From NCBI GenBank assembly GCA_946807835.1, contig OX327697.1, forward strand, positions 15,448,001-15,512,000: a DNA stretch of 64,000 nt, read 5' to 3'. Both the position numbers and the translations under genes were made by a program. The DNA comes from Ailanthus altissimus. Its lineage: Eukaryota; Streptophyta; Magnoliopsida; Sapindales; Simaroubaceae. Shown piece by piece: positions 13,201 through 23,539 of this stretch (positions within the stretch are counted from its first letter, which is position 1; every line of letters starts with the position of its first letter). The notes below the pieces were generated by a model that made no database searches, was not told the origin of the DNA, and saw nothing but the letters and a program-made list of their open reading frames with translations.

Positions 13201-15279
13201 TCCTCAAGTAATACTTCACATGCAAACTTTATATACACAATTATGTTCATACAAATGGATGTGAGCAATTACATCATTGCTGCATGGCCCACAATCTAAA
13301 ATTACAGTTTGAACATAAAGGATGCAGATGTAGTACTATTGATTTTCAATAATAAAAAATTCTTCCCTGTTTTATTATATTATAATTATACATATAAATA
13401 TGAGTCATGTAATGCTCTTTCTTCACCAAGAAAATACCTCCTATAGCCCTTTATGCTTGATCCTTAATTAATCACTCTATCATCTTTGCAGCATAACTTC
13501 CCATCACATCAATGTATCAAGAGTAAATTACAAGACAGTCCTTTTGTTTAGCTTAAGTATAGCAGGGTACACAGAAGTTTGATTTGTCATAATTAGGTCT
13601 TTTTTGTGATAGCAAAGTCCTATGTACAAAAAACTTAAACCATTTTTTAATCAGAGTGGACCTGCTGTCACAAAACAACCTAACTATCACAAATCAAATT
13701 TTACGAACCTAACTAAATTTAAGTGAAACATAAAGGACCTTATTGTATTTCCCAATGTAACAAGAGGCTGGATTCACAAGAAGAGACATGAAAATTGACT
13801 AAGAGGACATTGTTATGTAAACATGGTTATATATCTTCTTAAGTAAAAATGACAATATCAATTGACTTCATTCAATACACATCTTAGATTCTCAAATGAG
13901 TGGTGTACTAAATTAGCCCTATAAATGTCCTTGATACCTAATATTTCCTATTTGATGTTAAAAAAGAAAAAAGAAATAAAATAAAAGATTGGTATTTGAA
14001 ATTTGAATTATTTGCATCCTTTGGTCACATCCTTATATATAATATTTTAAAGGTTGTTTAGAATTTACGAATTTAAAAAAATCAAGAGTTTCAAAGAGTT
14101 CTAGAGTATCTGAATAAAATCAACATGCACACATTGATTCCTCTTATGCCTTGTTGCTGCTGCGTTATTTGTGGATTTAAAAATAGCTACTGTATTTTAT
14201 CCATCTCTATATTCCAATTTGTGCATGTTTCACTATAACCTTTCAATCACAAATGTGAGAAGACGTCTTTCTGTGATATCCAACTATATTTTGCTATTAC
14301 TACTTTCATTATACACCATAATAATAACCATTCTAACTAACTTTTCAAATGTAAACCAAGGATAGTAGGGTCCTTGCAAGTGAGCAGATGAATTATTCCT
14401 TAGTCATACGGTCAAGAGCCAAAGTAAAAATTAAATACTATCAGTATGATGCTTAAGCTTAACTTGTTTAAAAGAAATTAAGGAAACGTTAAGAGCCACA
14501 ACTATAATCCAACAACAGCCTTAAGAGTCCAAAAACCAAGCCATTCAGCAAGAGACAAAGGATTGCTTCAAACATACGAAATTCCCAAGAAACAAAAAAA
14601 AAAAAAAATAATCCGAACACACACACATGCCCTGCTCAACTTAGCAAAACGAGGGTGACCCACACAGAGGGCGTATGTTAGCAACCAGCAAGTAAATTAA
14701 CAATTATGCTAGTAAATCAAAACCACCCTATCTTGTTAACTTGAGTAATTAATGATAATAACAAATAAAATAAACAAACAAAAAGAGAGAATACCTGCGA
14801 TACTGGACGGGCATGTTGCCAGCTTTCCAAATGGCTATCTTCTCAAATGCTTCAATGGGAAGCACAAAATGCTTATTAGGTGGATTACAGTGGCCTCCGC
14901 CATCAGGGGTAAAACCGTAATTAGGCGCACAGAAATTGGTGACAGTGACAATGATAGAAGTCCCAGGAATGCACCAGCGCAGGTCCTCAACGCATCGAAG
15001 CTCAAAGCACGCGCCGCAGGTCTGGCCACGCACGAAGAGGGTCTCGGACAATCCGACGGTAGCCTGACCATAGCCCGCCTTGACAAGGTCGCCGTAGCCG
15101 CACGCTCCCCCAACGGCGTCACGTGGATCGGAGGCGGCATAGTAAGTAGCACGTGCTGAGCGCCACTCGGGTTGTGATGGAGGAGAGGAAGTGAAGTTGT
15201 AGTGATAGTGTGAGGTGACCAGTGTCGGTGTTGGTGTTAGTGTTAGTGTGAGTGTTAATAGAGTTAGTAGTAGCGACAT
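10273..15279 (-). CDS. EXPA13-like: Alpha-expansin, EXPA13-like, two exons
   Basis: Exons are 15279-14795 and 10582-10273, joined across a GT-AG intron (donor GT at 14794-14793, acceptor AG at 10584-10583) that splits an Arg codon and restores QYRR-IKCRKEGG. The product is about 264 residues, the usual EXPA size. Order: hydrophobic signal peptide MSLLLTLLTLTLTLT, mature start near PEWRSARATYYAA, GH45-like domain (GGACGYGDL, CGACFELRC, WCIPGTS, GGGHCNPPNKHF), then a CBM63 grass-pollen-type domain (GSRTGWLPTGRNWGQNW, NADLKNQPLSFEVTSSDG) ending FGQTFEGKQFES. The usual HFD motif reads HFV here, as I recall for the EXPA13 group. An in-frame Met 23 codons upstream (15348) exists, but it precedes a polar stretch, so Met 15279 at the signal peptide is preferred. 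The first intron common in EXPA genes is absent. Expansins act in the wall, loosening cellulose-matrix contacts without hydrolysis. The reading frame is intact. Confidence 0.93.
11357..11605 (-). mobile_element. Possible SINE inside the expansin intron
   Basis: On the minus strand a B-box-like GGTTCTAGTCC (complement of about 11525-11540) lies in a GC-richer block absent from the rest of the intron, and the block ends in an A-rich tail (AATTCAAAAAGAAAAAGGG). Candidate flanking repeats around TGAAAT are weak. It could instead be another short repeat. Confidence 0.4.
13524..13753. mobile_element. MITE with ~35-bp TIRs and a 13-bp near-identical target duplication
   Basis: Left end TAAATTACAAGACAGTCC and right end (reverse complement GGGAAATACAATAAGGTCC) are imperfect inverted repeats extending about 35 bp. 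Direct repeats AATGTATCAAGAG (13511-13523) and AATGTAACAAGAG (13754-13766) differ at one base. The TIRs plus TSD of at least 9 bp fit a small non-autonomous Mutator-type MITE. It sits in the expansin intron and has no coding capacity. Confidence 0.8.
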
Positions 15280-15344
15280 TATTGTTTGTTTGAGAGAGCA
15301 AGAGGAATTAATGCGAGAAAGCGAAGGGGGGAAAGAAGATGCTT

Positions 15345-15370
15345 TCATTTCATTTCATTTCACTTGTCAT
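15345..15370 (-). promoter_or_regulatory. Cluster of minimal upstream ORFs in the expansin leader
   Basis: The minus strand has three ATGAA repeats: ATG at 15358 and 15353 each read Met-Lys-stop, and ATG at 15370 reads six codons to the same stop. The ATG at 15348 opens the long expansin frame 69 bases before the preferred start. If transcribed, scanning ribosomes would meet these before the main start, which could lower or regulate translation. The transcript start is not known, so presence in the mRNA is inferred. Confidence 0.4.
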
Positions 15371-15477
15371 TGATGATTATTATTATTATTTTTTTTCGGG
15401 TTTCCTTTCTCATTTTCTTTACCGCTAGTGGAAATGCTTTTTCCCTCTTCTTTTTCTCTGCGTTGGAATGACGAAAA

Positions 15478-15520
15478 GATATAAATGTCCCCGAAATAAG
15501 GGTCACTGTTTAAATATAAG
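15478..15520 (-). promoter_or_regulatory. Candidate expansin core promoter (TATA-like)
   Basis: On the minus strand TTATATTTAAA (about 15519-15509) and ATTTATATC (about 15486-15478) lie 200-240 bp upstream of the preferred start codon. Either could serve as a TATA box; this is weak in AT-rich DNA. Confidence 0.3.
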
Positions 15521-15894
15521 GGAGATTTTCGAAAATGATCCCATTTTAAAGGTTTATAGTTCTAGGACGGGGCAAAATCCGGTATTCCTGTCCCGTAACT
15601 TTTTATTTTTTTAATGTATGCTACAATTATTATAAATATGGGGGAGGGAATTCAAACTCTTGACATCTGATGAAAAGAGTGCACTTATAATGGGCGTCTG
15701 TCATTTTGATTAAGTTCTCGTGTGCTATTTTAAAACTTTTTGATCCGTATAAATTGAAATTTTGAATATGAGATCGATCAAGACTCATTTTGAGTGTTCT
15801 AGTAACCTCGGTTTGGATTTGAAATTTTTTTTATATAAATTTGGAAATTTTTAAAATTAAGAAATAAAAAATTGAGACTTTTTTTTAATAAAAA

Positions 15895-16200
15895 AAAATG
15901 TAAAACTTAATATTATCAAATTTAATATAATTAGAATTAAAATTATAAAATTTAATAGATTTAAAATTGTAATTGAAGTTGAAATTATAAAATTTAATAG
16001 AGTTGAAATTAGAATTATAAAATTTAATGGAATGAAATTGTAATTAGAATTGAAATTATAAAATTTAATGTAATTAGAACCAAAATTGAAATTATAAAAT
16101 TTAATGGAATGAAATTGAAATTATAAAATTTAATTGACTTAGAATTGTAAAAATTTAATAGAATTGAAATTAAAATTATAAAATGTATTATTTTTTAATG
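15895..16200. repeat. Degenerate AT-rich minisatellite
   Basis: Repeated GAAATTATAAAATTTAATGG-like units of roughly 20-45 bp, with many variants (TTGAAATT, TAGAATT, AAAATTTAATAG), run for about 300 bp. The array lies about 0.6-0.9 kb upstream of the expansin start. Confidence 0.7.
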
Positions 16201-17019
16201 AATTTAGTCATTTATTATTATGATCTTTTTGTCATTGAAGAGTTTAATTTTATTATAATTTAATTTAATATTAAAAAAATAAAATTTAATGTAATTAAAA
16301 TTCTAATTCATTTAATTTAATTCAATTATGATTCGAGAGAGAATTAGAAAATACGAAAAGGTTTCTATTATTCAATTAACTCAATAAAAGAAGTTCATAT
16401 ATTTTTTTTAAAAATAAAACTCTATTAAATATTTTTGCAAATTAAAAATAAAATAAACTCGAACATTAAAAAAAATATCTAACAAGTCCAATTAAAACCC
16501 AACCTATATAAAAAAAACCTAATCAAAATTTAAAATCCAAAACACAAACATACAAAAATAATTTTAAAAAATACAAAACATTAGCCTAACTTTCAAATCA
16601 ACCTTAGAGAGAAAGAAACCCAGCCCAATATGTCCTAAAATTTCTCGAATTTCTTCTGTCTTGATCCATCTCAACCAAAGTTTGTTCTAATCAATACTCA
16701 AGTAGGGTTAGGTCGTCCTGAACTTGACTCGTTCCCAATATGCCCATCCTAGTTTAATCTTTTTTAGCCCTTTTTTTTTCTTAAGTTTTACTATTATATA
16801 GCAAAAAAGGCTAAATTTGGACCTTTTTGCCGCCCCCCAAATATCATTTTGATTTTCTCCCCTCTCTCACCCAAGAGCATGTTTCACTCTCTCAAACTAA
16901 CAAAACTCAAAAACACTCACCAAACCTTTGTAGATCAGTGAGCAACTAACACATTCTCACTAGAAAAGGGCAAATACTTGGTAACTTCATGAATTGTTTT
17001 GCTATTAATGATGAATTAT

Positions 17020-18446
17020 ATTGTGATAATGTGTAAAATGAGTAGTTTTTTTTTAAAATGGGTGGAAATGACTTGGAAAGCTAAAAATCTGATGAAATCG
17101 TCATTTTTTGCCACCATATGTGCTAAGCGCAGCGCTGCCATGTGGCATTCTTTTTATGCTGTCACGTGGTACCACCTAATTTAAAAAAATATTTAATTAA
17201 ATTAATTTGAACTTGATATTAAATTAATTATAGTTATTAATTAATTAATTAATATTATGTTATTAATATATTTATTTGTTATCTTAATAATTTATTTTCT
17301 TGGTTAATTTTAATAAAAAATTAATTAATTTAATTGCTTAATATAATTTTAGTTGTCTTTATTTTAAATTATTTTAATTTATTAAATAAAATATAGTTAT
17401 TAATATATTTAATTATTATTTAATATATTTAATTGTTTAATTTGTTTTTTTAAATATTTTGTTATTAATTTTAGTTGTTGTTATTTTAATTAATTTAATA
17501 TTTATTACTTTATTTAATTTGATTAGTTGTTAATAATTGGTTTAATTTATTTAATTATTCGTTCATGCACTAATAAATTTATTTTTTTAAGGAAGCAAAA
17601 TATGTCAAAATATTTATAATTCTAGAAAACGAGTTCTATCGAGCGTCAATCATTACTTATTCAAAGTTGTGGGCCATAAACGTCATTAGGCATAAGTTGA
17701 CGCCCAGATAGGCAGATTTATTTATGACCATATGTCAGAGTCATTTCTTGGATGCGCACAATATCTCATTCTCTGGTATATTAGTGCATGAGATATTGTT
17801 AAGACAAGTGCATACCCAAAACTTGTATGAAGAGTTGTAATTTTTAGTATGCAACAAGTGTATTAGATTCTTCCGTTTTGATTTTTATTTGATTACAAAG
17901 TTATGAATGAGAGATTATCACTCAGTCAAAGAGTTGAACAAAAAGCTTAGAAATAGACTGTGGGTTAAATATTTAATAAATAGAAGTATTTTAACTTATA
18001 AAGATTTAGATATGTGGTTCAATATGGTAGATTTGAGTGTTGATGATGTCATAGATACTGTAAAAATGTGTATATTGTTTTTTTCCATAAAGTGTTAGTG
18101 GCGCAAGACAATCAAAAGTCTAATATTTTGTACTTAGGCTTGTCGACGATTTGGATTAGTTTAATGCCTACTCATGAGATATAATTGCATGGTCTGTGCT
18201 CTATAATACCTTAAACACAGTGGCAGAAAAAAGTTAAAGAAGATCAGGAAAAAAAGGTAGTCAAAAGAAAATAGCAGATAACATATATGGTTTTGCTCCT
18301 ACGTTCTTGGTAGTAATTTTATCGATTCATTATTACTTTGAAATGCGGAGAAGGTGCTCAAACTACCATTTGTTGATGTGAAATTATTGATTTTTATTAT
18401 CTCAGGTTTAGATCTACAAGGAAATTCCAATCTGTGGATCGATGTT
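17020..18446 (+). mobile_element. Second MULE fragment (terminus plus Ulp1/DUF1985 gene part)
   Basis: The left end (about 17030-17180) resembles the right end of the first MULE in reverse complement (GCTAAGC, CATGTGGCA-type blocks), followed by AT-rich DNA and then coding remnants. The block at 17640-17740 is the reverse complement counterpart of about 8590-8680 in the first MULE (shared GGCGTCAACTTATGCCTAATG-like text). It is cut at 18447 by the Athila element; the remainder was not found to the right of it. Confidence 0.65.
17740..18446 (+). pseudogene. MULE-borne DUF1985/Ulp1-type protein, N-terminal part
   Basis: Reading shows CNKCIRFFRFDFYLITKL, then a clean ORF at 17907-18098 (MRDYHSVKELNKKLRNRLWV, YKDLDMWFNMVDLSVDDVID), then NILYLGLS-type and DNIYGFAPTFLV blocks separated by stops or intron-like gaps. 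This is the DUF1985 region that precedes Ulp1 protease domains in plant MULE cargo genes. The protease domain is absent here. The fragment ends at the Athila insertion. Confidence 0.6.
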
Positions 18447-18557
18447 TGATATGTGTGCAATAGATATATTTTTGTTCTCAATTTACTTAGGAATTATTTA
18501 TTTTTAAGTGAATGGAAGACTATTTATGTATTTAATATTGATGTTATAGGGATGATG

Positions 18558-21074
18558 TGTTGGTGATGATTATGGCAAGGGTGTATGCATGTGGTGCATT
18601 TTCATCACATAAATTTTTTTGTATATATATAATCCATGCATATCATACATAAATATATATGCAGTGGAAACTTAAAATCTAATTTCCTAAACAATGAACA
18701 CAATAATTTTTTTTCTCTTATTGCAATAATAAAATCAAATTAAAGATTAAAAATTAACCTCATAAACCTTTGGAACAGATTAAGCTAGAGTTCTGTCTAA
18801 AATATATTCATTGTCAATTCTAGCAATCAACAAAGGTGGGCTTGATTGACTATAATAGTAACTTTAATTCTAACACTGGTTTAACACTTAAACCATTTCT
18901 TAAGCTAAACTCTTTAACTTAGGCAATTGTTTCAAGGACATGGATTTGTTTTGTTTCTTTGTTCACACTTGAACAACAAAACCAATCCATTGAGCTTAAT
19001 GATGAATGGCCACTTAGAGAAAAAAATGAATGGTTTCTTTGTTCTTTGTTTTTCTCTCACTATTGTCGTCCATGCCATAAGCCAAAAAGATCACCCTTTA
19101 AGCAAATTCATCAAAAATGAATTCTTCCCTTTCATAAAGGTAAAGAAATAGCCGACCACTTTTGTAACCATTAACCAAAATGAATTATAAATTCATTAAA
19201 ATAATATTTGTTTCATTTACCTCACATTTCACTTCTATTTAACCTTAGTTAACAATTAACTTTAGTTAAATTAACTTTACTTGGCCACCAAGTATGTGAC
19301 CTAACTATAGTTAACAATTAATTTTAGTTAGGTTAAACTTTACTTGGACATCAAGTATCTAACCTAACCATAATTAACAATTGACCTTAATTGAGTTAGA
19401 ATTTACTTAGCAATTAAGTAAATATAAATATCTAGTTTAACTTAACTACATGATTAATTTTTAAACATAGTTAAGTTAAATATTTATTTAACTTTAAATA
19501 AATAAATATCTTGATTATTTATCATTTAAATAATCAATTAACTAAAATTACCCTTAAGCCCTTAACTTGGTTACCAAGTTAACCCAAAGTGAGTCCTACC
19601 TAACCATACACTTGAGTCAACTTCACCGAAGGCTCACTATGCACCACATGTCAACATTTAATTCGTCAACAATAATTTTTAACTAATTAATGTACTTAAC
19701 TCTTAAGTATTGACACGTGCACATCTCGAGGGATCATGAAACAAATATTCAATTTTTGCTGAAATTTACTAGATTGAATAATTCAATCCGGTACGCTGCC
19801 CCAGTGCACAATAAGTACACTTCATACTATGAGACTCTATAGGTTTACGCCCGATTTGTCAAAAGAAACTACTCCATAATTCTATGATCGATGCCCCACA
19901 CACACGTCACATATATTACAAATTAGCATATTAAACTATATAAGCTGAGGTTATAGCGCATATGTTAGTCCTTCTGTCAATTATATCCTGAACATGCGGG
20001 GACATAGATCAACACCGTCAAATCCTTATAAGAACGTTAATGAACTTATCTCCAAATTTATATTTCTGTAAAATAATATCCATAAACTTCTTTACGATAT
20101 TATTTAACCCTACAAAAAACTCTTTTTTTGGGTTTATACTTTTGATCGAAAGACTTTTTGAAACACAATTCTTAGAGCATTAGGATATACAACTCACCCA
20201 TATGAGTTGACGAATCCCATATATATGCACACCAGACTCCATGAGCATTGGATTATACTCAGCAACACTCAGCGGTCAGACTATGAAAAGCCTCTGACAT
20301 GCGTGGAACCAAAGTATGGTGGATCACTCACAAGCCCACTGTGGCGCTCAGGTCAAAGGACTGCGAATACTACTCAACTCAAAAAGACCCTCTATTGACA
20401 GCTATATAGGATGTCTATTAGAGGTCATCATGAGTTTGTTCAGTATCCAGTCCTGATTGAATACCTGCATACCTATACAACCTCTAAGCTTATGGTCAGT
20501 TAAGAACAACCATCTATACCATATAGATATAGACATAAATTGATCTATATAAAATAGATTCACCGACAGATCTGTATCGATGAAAATAGATTAGGAACAT
20601 AGTGTTTGAGAACATGCTTACATAATGACATTTCCTAGCACCTATTGCAACTCTTTGTAACTATGTCATCACTAGTATATTCTCAAGTCGTTGTCCCGTT
20701 TCAGACAAGGCTTTAACTTCTTAGATATGGCTGACTCTTATAACTTACTAACTATTTTGCAGTGCTAACTCTTAGCATTTATAATTCTCAACTCTGCTAA
20801 CTTTTAGCACTGATCTAAACTCCTTTAGACCAGATATGAACTCCTTCAGATCATTAGCATTTATAATTCTCAATTCTGCTAACTCTTAGCACTGATCTAA
20901 ACTCTTTTAGACCAGATATGAACTCCTTCAGATCATACAATATCTAAAATGTTACAAGCATTATGCCATATAATTATAATATTAATGATTTTTATTTGAG
21001 ATATTTATTGTATAAATATTAAACAATTAATATTCATACACTATTGGAATGGCACGTAAGTACCAACTCCAACG
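18558..21074 (-). repeat. Solo LTR 'A' of the 2.5-kb-LTR copia family
   Basis: 2517 bp, flanked by perfect 5-bp duplications TGATG (18553-18557 and 21075-21079) inside the Athila LTR; the uninterrupted site GGGATGATGCATT is seen in the 3' LTR at about 27690. Ends read TGTTGGTGATG and CTCCAACG on the plus strand. It matches LTRs at 31.4, 33.9, 40.4, 51.9 and 61.6 kb, here in minus orientation. No internal region remains, so it is a recombination-derived solo LTR. Confidence 0.9.
20207..20398 (+). other. Antisense ORF recurring in copies of the 2.5-kb LTR
   Basis: 63 codons starting MTNPIYMHTRLHEHW, with TCVEPKYGGSLTSPL and RTANTTQLKK. Related ORFs in the same position, all antisense to the LTR, occur at 41006-41197 (minus), 58223-58411 (minus), within 35259-35471 (plus) and within 62792-63115 (plus). 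No known domain recognised. It may only reflect conserved LTR DNA. Confidence 0.3.
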
Positions 21075-22451
21075 TGATGCATTAAATGATGAAAAATGAA
21101 GAAAATTAGAGTAAAAGTGTAGAAAATAAAGTCAAAATAAAAAAGGACTAAATTGCAAAGAAAATGAAATATCTTATGAACACTGCGGTGATAGAGACTT
21201 GAACATTCCAGTGTTCATGTGCTTATGAATGCCCCATCAATAAATAGAGAATGCTAAGGCAAAATTTTCAAAATCTTACAACTTTAGCACCAAAAAGATA
21301 TCACCTCAGCGATGCGACTAATCTCGAACCTTGTATTTGCAAGGCTCAACTCCTCAACATTGAGTGAAAAATGTTGTTGTAATGAAGATTTTTGAGCCAA
21401 CGTCCCAACATTGAGAGGAGAACGGCCTAGCGTCAAGGCGATTTCCTAATTATATTTTAAATACAATTTCAAAGCTCCATAGATCCCTTATAAAAAGACC
21501 ACTCATCTCTGATTTTTATTCATTCAAAACTCAAGCTTTTTAGAGTAATATTAACACACTTTAAGGCAAATTCGAATGAGATATTGGTGCATATTCAAGA
21601 GAGCAAGGGAATTCTATCAAGATCAACTATTTGCAATTCAAGATTTGGATCTTTAATTTGGTTTGCATTTTTCTTGTGTCATTTTTTTTCTTCTTAGCTT
21701 TTGTTCTCTTATACTCATGAACTAATTTTATTTTCTACGGTTATAGCTTAAACTCAATATGTGTGCTTAATTGTTATACTTTTTAAGACTATTTGAATTT
21801 AGTTTTTTTATTATTCAAATTATTAGCTCTTAATGCTTTCAGTATTCCCAGCCACTTAATTAAATAATTTAGGAACAGTTAAGATAAACTTAGAAAAGGC
21901 ATCTTCGTGTTTAGCTTAGAGTAATTTGATACATAATTGTGGAGTAGTATCTACAAGTTTCGATATAGGATATGAATATACCTATATGGCTTGTATGGTT
22001 AAAAGGGCTTGAACTAAATGAGTCTTAATTTTATCGAGTTACCATAAGAATATAAGTAATTGGTAATTTAAGATATATTCACTTGACCATTGGATGAGGT
22101 TAGTAAATAGGTTAGTGTTTTGACCAATAATAAAACTAAAGAAATAAGTATTAAAAGGTAGTATCTTTAGAAAAAGCATATTAAGGGATAGTTATAATCT
22201 TAGGTTTTCTTTATATTGTTAATCTAATAAATTGCTTTAGTTGTGATAATTTTAGTTTAGTTGCATTCATAAATTTAGGTTCACTTAAATTTCACTTGAA
22301 TATTGATTTCTGGATAAAAATAAAAAGATTTACTTCAGTATTTGGTAGAAAATATATACTAAGTCCCTATGGGCACGACATTCATTCTTAACTCTATTAT
22401 ACTTGTTTACGATAGCGTGTATTTGCGCTTAATAATTACATAATAATGTTT

Positions 22452-22470
22452 TGACACCCTTGTTTGGGAC
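22452..22470 (+). other. Decayed Athila primer-binding site
   Basis: TGACACCCTTGTTTGGGAC lies just after the LTR end and aligns with the TGGCGCCGTTGCCGGGGA-type site of Athila/gypsy elements. CG-to-TG and CG-to-CA changes suggest decay by methylation. Confidence 0.6.
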
Positions 22471-22839
22471 TTAGTTTATTTTCACCAATACTAATACCAT
22501 TCTATCTTATTTTAAATTTATATTTATATTTTCTTTTGTTTTATTTTTCATTTATATTGACAGGTAGCTATGGCTGTGTATGCGATGATCCAAGAATGTT
22601 GATTTGACTGCTTTTAACTCAAAAATAGAACAAATACTTAGAAGAATTTGACGAGAGCAAGCATAATTAGATACTATAGGAGATCAGAATCTAAACCCTC
22701 TAGCTGTAGAACTGAGATCCTTGAGAGAATATGTTGTCCCATTGTTTGATGGGATAAATTCTAGTATTTGAAGGCCAATAGTCAATACCAATAATTTTTA
22801 GATCAAGCCCAGCACTATATGTATACTTAAAGATTTAGT

Positions 22840-23450
22840 GTAATTTAATGGACTTCATAGTGATCCAAATGAGCATATCTTGAACTTCTTCAAGATATGT
22901 GATACATTCAGATATAATGGGGTATCCGATAATGAGATTAGACTGTGGCTGTTCCCTTTCTCATTAAGGGATATAGCCAAGAGTTGGCTTACATCATTAC
23001 CATTTAGATTTATCGTTACATAGGATTACCTTGCACAAAAATTTTCTAGCTAAGTTTTTTCCACCAGCCAAAATTGTAAGAATGAGGAATGATATCATGT
23101 CTTTTGTGCAGTTTGACTCAGAATCATTATATAAAGCATGGGAGAGGTTTTGGACATACTTAGGAAATGCCCAGACCATGGAGTCCAAAATTAGTTGCTG
23201 GTTCAGACATTCTACAATGGGCTTGTGGGACACTTAAGAATAACAATGGACGTCGTTGCTAGTGATGCATTGATGAACAAATCCACAGACAAAGCCTATG
23301 ACCTTATAGAATATATGGCATCTAATAGTTATTGTGGCCATTAAAAATGGTGAATCTAAAGAAGATAGTCGGTGTATATAAAGTAAATGCTTTAACATCT
23401 TTGATGGCCCAAGTTAGCCTTCTAACCAAGAAGGTTGATGCATTAGAAGT
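22840..23450 (+). pseudogene. Athila-type gag remnant
   Basis: Plus-strand reading gives SDPNEHILNFFKICDTFRYN, GVSDNEIRLWLFPFSLRD, AKSWLTSLP, then a clean ORF at 23031-23237 with KFFPPAKIVRMRNDIMSFVQ and SESLYKAWERF. This is the retrotransposon gag domain of Ty3/gypsy Athila-like elements. Stops and a frameshift break it before the zinc knuckle. Confidence 0.8.
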
Positions 23451-23539
23451 TAATTTTGTAAAAAGCCAACCGACCACTTGTGATTTTTTTAGAGACAACG
23501 CAATATGTTGAGAACTATAATAGGAATTAGAACAACCCC

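Larger units (their letters stand above)
10583..14794 (-). other. Expansin intron, 4212 bp, unusually long
   Basis: Lies at the conserved position after QYRR where EXPA genes usually carry a short intron. It contains a 230-bp MITE (13524-13753) and a possible SINE (about 11357-11605); the rest is AT-rich unique-looking sequence. ORFs inside it (for example 12176-12424) show no recognisable domain or codon bias. Confidence 0.85.
15371..17019. other. Intergenic region upstream of the expansin gene
   Basis: Contains the expansin promoter on its left, then AT-rich DNA with a degenerate tandem repeat (about 15895-16200). The stretch at 15640-15720 has a short GC-richer block of unknown origin. 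No gene recognised. Confidence 0.5.
18447..22440 (+). repeat. 5' LTR of the Athila-type element (split by a solo LTR)
   Basis: Starts TGATATGTGTGCAATAG and ends GCGCTTAATAATTACA just before the PBS. Segments 18447-18552 and 21080-21740 match the 3' LTR at 27582-28350 block by block (for example CTCAATTTACTTAG, GTTATAGGGATGATG, AAAAAGGACTAAA-TGCAAAGAAAAT). The LTR end carries the CGATAG-GTGTATTTGCGC text seen, in less decayed form, in other Athila-type LTRs of this window. Confidence 0.75.

Noticed and set aside
14752..15159. Plus-strand 135-codon ORF
   Set aside because: Exact antisense of expansin exon 1; no domain of its own.
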